The position numbers and the translations under genes were made by a program. The notes beneath the pieces were generated by a model. The model searched no databases and had not been told where the DNA came from. It saw only the letters and a list, made by a program, of their open reading frames with translations. Source: an uncultured Draconibacterium sp. (GTDB lineage Bacteria; Bacteroidota; Bacteroidia; Bacteroidales; Prolixibacteraceae). From it: 64,000 bases of DNA. Numbering within the stretch: position 1 is the first letter of the stretch; the number at the start of each line of letters is the position of its first letter. Below, in pieces: positions 28,332 to 37,010 of the stretch. The stretch is taken from contig NZ_OY781365.1 of the NCBI RefSeq assembly GCF_963676815.1, positions 4,808,501 through 4,872,500 of the forward strand, in the 5' to 3' direction.

Positions 28332-29891
28332 CTATTCATTTATAAAATCAGTTTGTTTCCATTCGAAATCAATATTATCGTTTTGTTGTGGAACACCGGG
28401 AGTGCTGCGTCCTTCAACAATATATTTTTCGAGAAGTGTTTTTAGCTCCTTCGCCTTTTCCTGATTTGTAGTAAATAGATTGTTGGTTTCGCCGGGATCA
28501 GTTTTCAGATTATACAATTGGTATTTGGGAAGAGTATCAATAACTTCTTTGTTTTTCGGTCGCGGGTAACTCCAACCGCCCGAGCCGGGGCATAGATTCA
28601 GTTTCCACGAACCTTTCCGGATGGCAAAACTCCCGTTGATGGAATGGTGAACGGTTGCCTCACGAATTGGCTGGTTCATTCCATGGAGCAACGGTAGCAT
28701 GCTGTAGCTGTCTTCTCCTTCGTTATCTGCCAATTGGTAGCCAACAAGTTCTGCACAAGTTGCCATCAGGTCGGTGGTGCAGATTGTTTGATCTGACGTT
28801 GATCCCGGTGCAATTTTCCCAGGCCATTTTGCAATAAACGGAACGCGGTGGCCTCCTTCGAAAATATCAGCTTTGTGTCCCCGGTAAATGTAGCTGGGGT
28901 AGTGGCCTTTTTCAGCCAATTCGTCTATTTTTGCAGACGGAGCACAACCATTGTCACTGGTAAAAATCACTATTGTATTTTCCTCAATTCCCGCTTCTTT
29001 TATAATTTCCTGCATCTGGCCAACATAGTCATCAATCATCATTACAAAATCGCCGTAGGGATTTAAGCCACTTTTTCCCTGCCATTCTTCAGTTGGTAAA
29101 ATGGGCGTGTGTGGCGAAGGAAGCGCCAGATACAGGAAAAATGGTTTTTCCTGCTCCGACATATCTTTTATGTACTGAAATGATTTACGGAAAAAATGAG
29201 GCGTTACATCTTCGTGGATAAAGTCGGCAGATGTAGGTCCTTCGCGCCACCACGAGTATTTTCCGGTGTTCACAGTCGATGAATCGGGAATTTTCGTGGG
29301 CATTCCGTTTTCAACATAAACATACGGAGCCATATCCAAAGAGCCGCTGTGTCCGTAAGAATAGTCAAAGCCCAATTCCTGAGGACCATTTTTTACCGGT
29401 TTCGAGAAATCAATGTTATCGAAGTCTTCAGGACTCCAGCCTTCGCCTCTGTTCTCTTCACCAGCTTTTATGGCCCAGTCCCAGCCCAGATGCCATTTCC
29501 CAATAAATGCAGTGGTGTAGTTGTTTTCCTGAAGCATTTTTGCCACCGTTTTTCGGCTCGATGGAATAAGCGCTTTTGATTTTCCGGTGAGAACACCCGA
29601 TTTTAAGGTACTTCGCCAATTGTACCGTCCGGTTAAAATGCCATATCGTGTGGGTGTACAAACAGCAGAAGAAGTATGTGCATCGGTAAAACGCATTCCA
29701 TCGGTTGCCAATTTGTCGATATTCGGAGTTTTAATTTTCCCTTGCTCGTTAAATGCTGATATGTCGCCATAGCCCAAATCGTCGGCTAAAATGTAAATAA
29801 TGTTGGGCTTTTGTTGTCCGCTGTTTTTTGTTGAACATGCAGTTAAAAAAAGTGCTGTTAACAAACACAGTGGCAGGAATAAGTTTTTCAT
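28332..29891 (-). CDS. Family S1 sulfatase lipoprotein (arylsulfatase type)
   Basis: 519 aa lipoprotein (lipobox LTAC, Cys19). The sulfatase signature SSAVCTPTRYGILTGR holds Cys78, the residue converted to formylglycine in the CxPxR pattern. Metal-binding IIYILADDLGYGD is at about 31-43, and the second signature-like TTAFIGKWHLGW follows. IFTSDNGCAPS supplies further metal ligands. It should remove sulfate from glycans in the periplasm or at the surface and needs an anSME-type maturase encoded elsewhere. Together with GH29 and GH3 genes in the window it suggests use of sulfated, fucose-containing polysaccharides. Substrate is not determined. Confidence 0.93.
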   Translation of the reverse strand: MKNLFLPLCLLTALFLTACSTKNSGQQKPNIIYILADDLGYGDISAFNEQGKIKTPNIDKLATDGMRFTDAHTSSAVCTPTRYGILTGRYNWRSTLKSGVLTGKSKALIPSSRKTVAKMLQENNYTTAFIGKWHLGWDWAIKAGEENRGEGWSPEDFDNIDFSKPVKNGPQELGFDYSYGHSGSLDMAPYVYVENGMPTKIPDSSTVNTGKYSWWREGPTSADFIHEDVTPHFFRKSFQYIKDMSEQEKPFFLYLALPSPHTPILPTEEWQGKSGLNPYGDFVMMIDDYVGQMQEIIKEAGIEENTIVIFTSDNGCAPSAKIDELAEKGHYPSYIYRGHKADIFEGGHRVPFIAKWPGKIAPGSTSDQTICTTDLMATCAELVGYQLADNEGEDSYSMLPLLHGMNQPIREATVHHSINGSFAIRKGSWKLNLCPGSGGWSYPRPKNKEVIDTLPKYQLYNLKTDPGETNNLFTTNQEKAKELKTLLEKYIVEGRSTPGVPQQNDNIDFEWKQTDFINE

Positions 29892-30248
29892 CGGTTTAAG
29901 TTTAATTTAAGCTGTCAATAGTAATGCAAAGGTAAAAGCTTCGGATAATATATTTCTGATTGTTTCATTTTTCGACTGTTTTTTAGAAAGTATTGGAAAA
30001 TAGTATAGTTAAACTCTTGATTCTATTCACTTATAAATCCCGAGTCTCAGATTCACAAAGTGTTGCAAAAATAATTTCGGGAAATATGACGATTGTTCTT
30101 TAAATTTTAAAGGCATTCTGCGCCGAAATCCTTTCACTTAGCGCATAATTCGTATATTTGGTCTGCTTAAAAGAATTTAATGAAACGAGTCCCGAAGAAT
30201 CGGGACGAGTTACATCTTATTCAATAGAAAATAAGCAATTTTAATAAG
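29892..30248. other. Intergenic region with sulfatase and pheA promoters
   Basis: 357 bp between divergent genes. On the plus strand TATATTTG at 30153-30160 is a good -7 element for pheA. A 7-bp hairpin (GTCCCGA, loop AGAA, TCGGGAC) follows at 30189-30206, in the transcribed leader. A 15-codon frame from 30180 (MKRVPKNRDELHLIQ) spans it; it has no Phe codons, so classic attenuation is unlikely. Nothing else was recognised. Confidence 0.5.
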
Positions 30249-31079
30249 ATGAAACGGATAGCAATTCAAGGAATAGCGGGCTCTTTTCATGAGGATGCAG
30301 CCCGACGATATTTTGATGAAGATATTGAGGTAGTTGAGTGTAAGACATTTACTACCGTATGCGATATGATTGATAACGACCAGGTGGATTTTGCCGTTAT
30401 GGCCATCGAAAACTCCATTGCCGGTAGTTTACTGAATAATTACCAGTTGATTCGCGATTATCATTTACGCATTATTGGCGAAATTTATATTCATATTCAA
30501 ATGAATTTACTGGTGAATGATGGTGTGAAATCGGAGGATATCAAGGATATTCATTCGCACCCGATTGCCTTGCGCCAGTGTATGGAGTACATCGAGCACA
30601 ATTATCCAAATGCGCAGTTGCACGAAAAACTCGATACGGCAGCATCGTCGAAACTGGTGTCGGATAAAAACTTAAAAGACGCTGCATCGATTGCAAATCT
30701 GCGGTCGGCAGAATTATACGGGTTGAATGTTCTTGACACCGGAATTGAAACCAATAAGAAAAACTACACCCGCTTTTGGATTTTGTCGAAACATGGCAAC
30801 CCAACCGAGGGAAGTAATAAAGCATCGGTGTGTTTTGAAGTTGGACACTTTTACGGATCGCTGGCAGCAGTGTTAAATACATTTGCTAAAAATGAGATTA
30901 ACCTGACGAAGATCCAGTCGGTGCCAAAAATCGGTAAGCCCAACGAATATACATTTCACGTAGATATTGAATGGGAAAAACCCGAAAACTACGACCGTGC
31001 TATACATCAGGTGCTGAAATGTGCATCGAGCCTGTCGATTTTAGGCGAATATCAAAAAGGAAACCTGCATAACGAATAA
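30249..31079 (+). CDS. pheA: Prephenate dehydratase
   Basis: 276 aa monofunctional enzyme. The catalytic domain spans about 1-180, with GIAGSFHEDAARRYF at the start, FAVMAIENSIAGSL, and NYTRFWIL containing the conserved Thr-Arg-Phe. An ACT domain for phenylalanine feedback follows (about 197-270: ASVCFEVGHFYGSLAAVLNTF and KIQSVP in place of the usual ESRP). No chorismate mutase domain is present. It starts a plus-strand cluster with flavodoxin, aminotransferase and a Crp-like regulator. It makes phenylpyruvate from prephenate. Confidence 0.95.
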   Translation: MKRIAIQGIAGSFHEDAARRYFDEDIEVVECKTFTTVCDMIDNDQVDFAVMAIENSIAGSLLNNYQLIRDYHLRIIGEIYIHIQMNLLVNDGVKSEDIKDIHSHPIALRQCMEYIEHNYPNAQLHEKLDTAASSKLVSDKNLKDAASIANLRSAELYGLNVLDTGIETNKKNYTRFWILSKHGNPTEGSNKASVCFEVGHFYGSLAAVLNTFAKNEINLTKIQSVPKIGKPNEYTFHVDIEWEKPENYDRAIHQVLKCASSLSILGEYQKGNLHNE

Positions 31080-31096
31080 AACTAAAACTACAAGAT

Positions 31097-31621
31097 ATGA
31101 GTAAAATAGCAATTTTTTACGGTCCTGAAGGTGGATCAGTAAATCGCGTGGCAGACAAAATGAAAGAATTAATCGGTGAGGATAAAGTAGAGATGGTAGC
31201 AGTTAAAAATGCTTCCACTGCCGATTTGGAAAAATACGATAAAATAATTTTTGGTCTTTCAACTGTTGGAAAAGACACCTGGGATTCGGAATATTCAACC
31301 AACGACTGGGGTAAATTCCTGCCCGAAATTTCGAAAGTAGACTACAGCGATAAAACTGTTGCAGTTTTTGGCCTGGGCGATCATGTTACTTATGCACATG
31401 CATTTGTTGATCACATTGGTTTACTCGGTAAAGAGTTGATGAAAAACGGTGCTGTTTTGGTTGGTCCGGTTGATACCGAAGGTTATGAGTACGAAGAATC
31501 GGAAGCAGTGGTTGACGGAAAATTCATTGGTTTGCCGCTCGACGAAGATTTTGAACCGGAAATGACCGACGAACGTGTTGCTGCATGGATCGAACAAATT
31601 AAACCCGATTTTGGATTTTAA
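31097..31621 (+). CDS. Flavodoxin
   Basis: 174 aa, the size of a long-chain flavodoxin. FMN-binding features are the N-terminal IAIFYGPEGGSVNRVADK (phosphate loop, variant of TxTGxT), GLSTVGKDTWDSEY around residue 55 and FGLGDHVTYAHAFVDHIG around 95. It is a small cytoplasmic electron carrier that replaces ferredoxin, often under iron limitation. It lies 17 bp after pheA, suggesting a shared transcript. The electron-donor or acceptor pair is unknown. Confidence 0.93.
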   Translation: MSKIAIFYGPEGGSVNRVADKMKELIGEDKVEMVAVKNASTADLEKYDKIIFGLSTVGKDTWDSEYSTNDWGKFLPEISKVDYSDKTVAVFGLGDHVTYAHAFVDHIGLLGKELMKNGAVLVGPVDTEGYEYEESEAVVDGKFIGLPLDEDFEPEMTDERVAAWIEQIKPDFGF

Positions 31622-31726
31622 GAAATCATTGTAAACGTCATAAAAGCAAGTAGGAGTAGGTAATCTGTTCCTATTTTGTTTTATTAGGAATGATATTTTA
31701 CTTTGAGTAAAGCTGAACTTATTAGT

Positions 31727-33040
31727 ATGAATAATTCACCTCTCGACAAAAAACTTGTTGAAGAAAAAATAGCGCAATTGCGCATCCCCGATATTGGCAA
31801 AGCATCTATTCGCGAAGTTGTGGCGTTGGTAAATCTTGTTGAAGAAGCCAGCGACTTTAAATACGTTCGCATGGAAATGGGTGTGCCCGGTTTACCACCC
31901 GCCAAAGTTGGTGTTGAGGCCGAAAAAGATGCACTCGACCGCGGTGTGTCGGCTATATATCCAATGGTTGACGGAATTAAACCGTTAAAGGAAGAATCGT
32001 CGAAATTCATCAAAAACTTTTTGAATATTGATGTGGCACCTGCCGGTTGTATTCCAACTACCGGATCGATGCAGGGAACGTACGCCGCTTTTATGGCTGC
32101 CGGAAACTGCGATAAAAAGAAAGACACCGTTTTGTTTATCGACCCGGGATTCCCGGTGCAGAAACAACAAATGATGGTGCTCGGCCAGAAGTTTGAAACC
32201 TTCGATGTATTTAATTACCGCGGCGACAAGCTAAAGGAAAAACTGGAATCGTTTCTTGCAAAAGGAAACATTAATTCCATTGTATATTCTAACCCGAACA
32301 ACCCGGCCTGGATATGTTTTAACGATGAGGAACTGAAGATTATTGGTGAGTTGGCTAATAAATACGATGTGATCGTTATGGAGGATCTGGCCTATTTCGG
32401 TATGGATTTTCGTACTGATTTTTCGAAGCCCGGTGTAGCACCATATCCTCCGTCGGTAGCTCATTATACCGATAATTACATACTATTTATCAGCAGTTCG
32501 AAGATATTCTCATACGCCGGTCAGCGTATTGGTATAATGGCTATTTCGGATAAATTGTTTAGCCGCGATTATCCCGATTTGCAGGAACGTTTTAAAGGAA
32601 CAACCTTTGGCGCGACTATTACCTTGCGCTTGTTGTATTCGCTTTCGTCTGGTACCAGTCATTCGGCACAATGGGCGCTGGCGGCCATGTTTAAAGCTGC
32701 AAACGATGGTGAGTTCAATTTCGTTGAAGGTGTAAAAGCTTATGGCGAACGTGCTAAAGAAATGAAACGCCTTTTCCTCAAAAACGGATTTAAAGTGGTT
32801 TACCAAAACGATTTGGGCGTACCCATTGCCGACGGTTTTTATTTCACGATCGGTTATCCGGGAATGACAGGAAATGAGTTGGTTGCCAACTTGCTTTTCT
32901 ACGGAATTAGTGCCATCGCACTCGATAATACCGGAAGTGATGAAGAAGGTATTCGCGCTTGTGTTTCGTTTGTGTTGCCGCATCAATTTGGCGACCTCGA
33001 AGAGCGTCTGAAATTGTTTAACGAGAATTTTGGTCAATAA
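31727..33040 (+). CDS. PLP-dependent aminotransferase, class I/II fold
   Basis: 437 aa from the ATG at 31727; a TTG at 31703 would add eight residues. Fold-type I features are NPNNPAWICFNDEEL, the PLP-ring Asp in VIVMEDLAYFGMD, and FISSSKIFSYAGQRIGIM with the Schiff-base lysine. Position after pheA suggests transamination of phenylpyruvate or another aromatic keto acid, but the protein could act on other substrates. It is followed by a perfect 12-bp inverted repeat and a Crp-like gene. Confidence 0.88.
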   Translation: MNNSPLDKKLVEEKIAQLRIPDIGKASIREVVALVNLVEEASDFKYVRMEMGVPGLPPAKVGVEAEKDALDRGVSAIYPMVDGIKPLKEESSKFIKNFLNIDVAPAGCIPTTGSMQGTYAAFMAAGNCDKKKDTVLFIDPGFPVQKQQMMVLGQKFETFDVFNYRGDKLKEKLESFLAKGNINSIVYSNPNNPAWICFNDEELKIIGELANKYDVIVMEDLAYFGMDFRTDFSKPGVAPYPPSVAHYTDNYILFISSSKIFSYAGQRIGIMAISDKLFSRDYPDLQERFKGTTFGATITLRLLYSLSSGTSHSAQWALAAMFKAANDGEFNFVEGVKAYGERAKEMKRLFLKNGFKVVYQNDLGVPIADGFYFTIGYPGMTGNELVANLLFYGISAIALDNTGSDEEGIRACVSFVLPHQFGDLEERLKLFNENFGQ

Positions 33041-33046
33041 AAATAT

Positions 33047-33094
33047 ATTCACCGGATGGCTAATGGAGATAAAGTTCGTAGTCATCCGGTGAAT
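33047..33094. repeat. 12-bp perfect inverted repeat between the aminotransferase and Crp-like genes
   Basis: ATTCACCGGATG at 33047-33058 pairs with CATCCGGTGAAT at 33083-33094 around a 24-nt loop. It starts 7 bp after the aminotransferase stop and ends 12 bp before the preferred regulator ATG. There is no T-tract on the plus strand, so a terminator is doubtful. It may be an mRNA stem or a binding site of the regulator. Confidence 0.6.
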
Positions 33095-33106
33095 AAAGTT
33101 AGAGGA

Positions 33107-33673
33107 ATGGATAGACAAAAGATAATTTCGCGATTTGAGCACACCCTGAGCCTGATTGATACTTTCAATTTACAGAATGAGCCGGTGGTGCTTAAAAAAG
33201 GCGAACTGTTTATCGATTACGGCGAGAAGAACAAAAAGCTGGGCATTTTGCTCGATGGTCTCCTTTATGCTTCCTATCTGTCCGACAGCGGTACCGAGTG
33301 GGTGTCACGATTTTTCTTTCCACCCAACAACTTTATTGTTAGCAATCACCGCGGATTTGTATTGGGCAAAGATTCAACCGAGGCCATTCGTGCCTACGAA
33401 GACTCGCGCCTGATTTTCATTGAAAAGGATGAGTTTAAAACGTTATTGGATGAGAATCATAAATTCGAGCGTACCGTGCGTATTCTTGCCGAGGAGAGTT
33501 ACATTCAGGCAATGGATCGTATTCACTCGTTTCAATCGCTGAATGCAGAACAGCGTATCCGTAAGTTTTTTGTAGAATATCCTGAGTTGGCACAGAAATT
33601 ACAACGTCAGCACATTGCTTCTTATCTCGGTATTCACCGAAACATCTTAACCCGGATTTTATATAAACTGTAG
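33107..33673 (+). CDS. Crp/Fnr-family transcriptional regulator
   Basis: 188 aa from the ATG at 33107. An ATG at 33056 also opens the frame, but it lies inside the inverted repeat and would add 17 unrelated residues. An N-terminal cyclic-nucleotide-binding-like beta barrel (about 20-120) precedes a short C-terminal winged helix with HIASYLGIHRNILTRILY. No FNR-type cysteine cluster is present. The ligand is unknown. It probably regulates nearby genes or itself. Confidence 0.88.
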   Translation: MDRQKIISRFEHTLSLIDTFNLQNEPVVLKKGELFIDYGEKNKKLGILLDGLLYASYLSDSGTEWVSRFFFPPNNFIVSNHRGFVLGKDSTEAIRAYEDSRLIFIEKDEFKTLLDENHKFERTVRILAEESYIQAMDRIHSFQSLNAEQRIRKFFVEYPELAQKLQRQHIASYLGIHRNILTRILYKL

Positions 33674-33746
33674 TTGGCTTATCAAGTAAACTGAAAAGTT
33701 TAAGTATGTCGACGGACTTTGTTTTATAGATTCACCATAAATTATT

Positions 33747-33822
33747 ACCACAAAGAACACCAAGACTCAAAGTTATTAAATGCTCGTTAGGACTTTCTTA
33801 GTGTCCTTCGTGTCTTCGTGGT
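33747..33822. repeat. Imperfect hairpin of dispersed-repeat type
   Basis: An arm beginning ACCACAAAGAACACCAAGAC at 33747 pairs imperfectly with the right arm ending GTGTCTTCGTGGT at 33822. It sits between the convergent Crp-like and mscS genes. It could act as a two-way terminator. It resembles the CACAGAG/CACAAAG intergenic repeats at 23593 and 57176 in style, not in detailed sequence. Confidence 0.5.
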
Positions 33823-33847
33823 CATTGTTTCGTTTTAATTGTCGTTT

Positions 33848-34687
33848 CTAAGCCTTGCCTGAAGTTTTGTTTACAACCGGAAACGGTTTGGTGGCTTCGC
33901 CGGTGTACAACGTAACATGCGGGAATGGAATTTCAATTCCTTCGGCATCAAAACGGGCTTTTATTTCCTGAAAAATTGAGTTTTTTACTTTCAGGTAATT
34001 CTGTTTCTCGAACCAAACTCCCAGCAGAATATCAATACCACTGGCACCAAAATCTTTAAAAACGATTAGTGGCTCCGGCTCATCCAAACTCAGAGGATTG
34101 GCTTTTGCAACTTCTTCCAGCAGGGTTTTAACTTTTGCAAGATCTTCTTTGTAGGCAACGCTAACATTAAAATCGAGGCGCCGGATTGGGAAGCGCGTAA
34201 CATTAATCAGCTCCGTAGAAATAATGGTCTGGTTTGGAATTCGTAAAAGCTGGTTATCAAAAGTCCGTATTTTAATGGATAACAGATCGATGCTAAAAAC
34301 AACACCTGCTTTATCGCCAACTTTTATCACATCGCCAATCTCGAACGACTTTTCTCCAACGAGGAAAAAACCGCTGACAATATTGCCAATACTGGTTTGC
34401 GAGGCTACACCAACTACCAGTCCGATAACACCGGCAGCTCCAAAGAAAGGAGCCAGACTAATATTTAACTGGGCTAGAATAATGAATGCCAGTAACAGGA
34501 ACCCAGAATAATATATAAGGCGCTGAATGATCATTTTTCGCTGCTGCGACAAAGATCTTGGCAGCAGTTTTTTTACAATGAAGGCCAGAAAGTAGATCAA
34601 TGCAGTTCCTACTACCAGGATTAGCACTACCCACATTAATTTTTCAAAGTTTGCTGCATTAAAATATTTCGAGAAGTCAAATTTCAT
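33848..34687 (-). CDS. Small-conductance mechanosensitive channel (MscS family)
   Basis: 279 aa with three N-terminal membrane helices. The pore helix and beta-domain entry are AAGVIGLVVGVASQTSIGNIVSGFFLV, with the Gly/Ala pattern typical of MscS. A cytoplasmic beta domain (FEIGDVIKVGDKAGVV) and alpha/beta vestibule follow. The channel opens under membrane tension to release solutes on osmotic downshock. It is one base overlapped with the DUF432 gene upstream, so the two are coupled. Confidence 0.94.
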   Translation of the reverse strand: MKFDFSKYFNAANFEKLMWVVLILVVGTALIYFLAFIVKKLLPRSLSQQRKMIIQRLIYYSGFLLLAFIILAQLNISLAPFFGAAGVIGLVVGVASQTSIGNIVSGFFLVGEKSFEIGDVIKVGDKAGVVFSIDLLSIKIRTFDNQLLRIPNQTIISTELINVTRFPIRRLDFNVSVAYKEDLAKVKTLLEEVAKANPLSLDEPEPLIVFKDFGASGIDILLGVWFEKQNYLKVKNSIFQEIKARFDAEGIEIPFPHVTLYTGEATKPFPVVNKTSGKA

Positions 34688-35547
34688 TATTCAGAACGAT
34701 AAATGTTTTTAATAAAATGGAAATTAATTTTTAACAGGCTTTTACCTTCCGGATTTCGTGGCTTGGCCACAACATCATGGGTTTCGCCGTGAAAAGCTTT
34801 TGCGAAACCATAGCTTACCGAACTTAAATGATTCTTGCCTCTATATTCGAGTTTCACCTGACTGGTAACTAGGTGCTTGCTGAATTTTACCAAATTCATC
34901 TGATCAACACGAATAATCAAGCGTTCGATCTCAAGAGCCGCATTGTCGTTATTAAAAATGGTGATGGGGCAAATGGCAAATCGCTCATCTTCTTCAATTG
35001 TTTTAAAATCAAGGTAGTGCTCCGATTCCAGCGCAAAAGCAACTTCGCCATTAACAGGTTCGCCAAACCATGTGTTCGAAATTTGTTGCAACGGAAACTC
35101 GGTCAGCAGGTTTTCGTCTTGCTTTTTACTGGCGTATATCTGAAGAATCAGCGGTATCTTAACAAAAAAAGTTAAGCGCTGTTTGGGCGAAATTACTATC
35201 TGGCTGCTTTTAAAAACCATTGGTTTGGCAGGCAGGGCAGGAGCCAGAATCAGTCGGTTCGATTTTCCGGAGTGGTAATAAGTCCCCTCAGAAATTCCAA
35301 TGGAATCGATTTCCTGGTCGTCCAGATTGTCAAACGATTTTAGGTACCATCCTTCGTCGTTACGTTTAATTCCCAGCGTAAAGAAGCTGTAGTCGATTAA
35401 GTCGCTTTCGCCCGGATTGAGTTGCTTTTTACCGTATATAGATACTTTCTCCATAGTCAGATTTTGATAAATAAAATTACCAATTTTTTGGTCTGAAAAA
35501 TCACCTGTCGAAAAAAATCCGGCATTACCGGACTTATTCCAATACAT
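34687..35547 (-). CDS. DUF432 family protein
   Basis: 286 aa, no signal peptide, mostly beta strands. Segments such as LILAPALPAKPMVF, FVKIPLILQIYA and NTWFGEPVNGEVAFALES match my memory of the DUF432 family, which occurs beside MscS channels in bacteria and archaea. Its stop overlaps the mscS ATG by one base. It may modulate the channel or serve as an interacting partner. No enzymatic motif was seen. Confidence 0.75.
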   Translation of the reverse strand: MYWNKSGNAGFFSTGDFSDQKIGNFIYQNLTMEKVSIYGKKQLNPGESDLIDYSFFTLGIKRNDEGWYLKSFDNLDDQEIDSIGISEGTYYHSGKSNRLILAPALPAKPMVFKSSQIVISPKQRLTFFVKIPLILQIYASKKQDENLLTEFPLQQISNTWFGEPVNGEVAFALESEHYLDFKTIEEDERFAICPITIFNNDNAALEIERLIIRVDQMNLVKFSKHLVTSQVKLEYRGKNHLSSVSYGFAKAFHGETHDVVAKPRNPEGKSLLKINFHFIKNIYRSE

Positions 35548-35624
35548 TTTATTTTGTTTTAATATAACTAGTAATAATATCTTTTGTTTGAGATTGTGGA
35601 ATGAATTAACCGAAATGATCCGGT

Positions 35625-35993
35625 TTAAACAATTCTTCTGCCGAATGGAGTCAGTGCCAGCGATGCCATTTTAAAATGCTGTTTTGCCCATGGAATGCCA
35701 ATAATAGTTATCCCCAAAAGCAGACCGAAAAGTACGTGTGTCAGCATGATCCAGATTCCCCCGATGAATAACCAGATAATATTCATGATGGTGGACAAAC
35801 AGCCCGGCGCGTAGTCCATGTATTCAATTTTTTGTCCGAAAGGCCACAGTGCGAGTATGCCCAGTTTAAACGATTGAATACCAAACGGGATTCCAACGAT
35901 TGTTATACAAAGGGCGATACCTGCCAACATGTATTCCAAAAAGATGGCAAAGCCACCGAATATTAACCAAATTAAGTTTCCTAGAATTTTCAT
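35625..35993 (-). CDS. YccF-domain inner-membrane protein
   Basis: 122 aa with two repeats of a YccF-type hairpin: NLIWLIFGGFAIFLEYMLAGI with ITIVGIPFGIQSFKL, then NIIWLFIGGIWIMLTHVLFGL with ITIIGIPWAKQHFKMASLALTPFG. The GIPxxxQxFK pattern is diagnostic. The function of YccF proteins is unknown. It ends 77 bp from the DUF432 start and is 6 bp after the PD40 gene. Confidence 0.9.
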   Translation of the reverse strand: MKILGNLIWLIFGGFAIFLEYMLAGIALCITIVGIPFGIQSFKLGILALWPFGQKIEYMDYAPGCLSTIMNIIWLFIGGIWIMLTHVLFGLLLGITIIGIPWAKQHFKMASLALTPFGRRIV

Positions 35994-35999
35994 TGTTTT

Positions 36000-37004
36000 T
36001 TAATTTTCAATAAATGTTGCTTTTTGTTTTAACGTGTCAATAAAAGATGCATCGATCCAATATATATTTGAATTTCCACTTTCGGGAGCATTATGCATAT
36101 TGGATAATGTTTTATAATCAAGTTTGCCTGTTGCTAAGTTATTGGCCTTTGTACTCATAAAGAACATAAAATTACCATCGGGTGAAAAACTTGCCGAGTA
36201 CTGAAAGGTTGTTGCACTATTAACTTTTTCTCCCATATTTTGCGGGATGCTCCAACCTTTTGTTTCATTAAAAAACGAAATGTAATAATCGGTTCCTCCA
36301 TACGAATCGGGCATGCCAATGCAAGGAATGATCATAAAACTTTCGTCGGTGGCAATAGTTGTATTAAACCGGGCTCTCCCGCAGTTTATTTCACCTGGCA
36401 AGGGGATTGGCTTTTGGTAAGTGCCATTTTTGAATACTGATTTGTAAATGGTATTTGCTCTTGTTATCGGATCTTCACGTGTAAAATACAGGTTGCCATT
36501 GGCCGCCACACTTGGATAAAATTCAGGATCAGGAGAATTAATAACCGTGTCTAATTTGTATGGAGTGCCCCACTCGTCTTCAACACGATCTGCAACCCAA
36601 ATATCGGTAATAAAGCGATTGTTCTCGTCAATCTCTTGTCCCATATTCGAAACAAAAAACAACTTTTTGCCATCAGGAGATATGCAAGGTTCGATATAAA
36701 TGTAGCGAGAATCCCGGGCAAAAGAAACTACCTCGGGTTTAGTCCATCCATTTTTGGTGTTTTTACAGTACAGGATAGTGGCGTATCTCGAGTTTCCAAT
36801 ATTTTTCCCAAAGTATACCTCGTCGCCATCAGGAGTGAAAGTAATATCACGTGTGGCTATGCCATCGTTTACAAAGCCTGGTGCAAAAAGTTGAGGTTCG
36901 TTTCCCGGTAAATTCTCTCCGAAATAAGCTTCGGTAACCGGTTTATTTTTATTACTGCAAGATGCTACAACAATTCCCAGTATAAATAGTAGTGCAATTT
37001 TCAT
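36000..37004 (-). CDS. PD40-type beta-propeller lipoprotein
   Basis: 334 aa lipoprotein (lipobox VASC, about Cys16). It has repeated WD40-like PD40 motifs: ITFTPDGDEVYFGK, CISPDGKKLFFVSN, and FSPDGNFMFFMSTK, with DIWVADRVEDEWGTPYKLD between them. The fold is a TolB-like propeller anchored to the outer or inner membrane. Relatives are common in Bacteroidota; function is unknown. It lies 6 bp after the glycine-rich membrane gene. Confidence 0.85.
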   Translation of the reverse strand: MKIALLFILGIVVASCSNKNKPVTEAYFGENLPGNEPQLFAPGFVNDGIATRDITFTPDGDEVYFGKNIGNSRYATILYCKNTKNGWTKPEVVSFARDSRYIYIEPCISPDGKKLFFVSNMGQEIDENNRFITDIWVADRVEDEWGTPYKLDTVINSPDPEFYPSVAANGNLYFTREDPITRANTIYKSVFKNGTYQKPIPLPGEINCGRARFNTTIATDESFMIIPCIGMPDSYGGTDYYISFFNETKGWSIPQNMGEKVNSATTFQYSASFSPDGNFMFFMSTKANNLATGKLDYKTLSNMHNAPESGNSNIYWIDASFIDTLKQKATFIEN

Positions 37005-37010
37005 TTGAGT

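Noticed and set aside
30180..30227. Leader peptide MKRVPKNRDELHLIQ for pheA attenuation
   Set aside because: It has no phenylalanine codons and no terminator/antiterminator pair was found; kept only as an observation.
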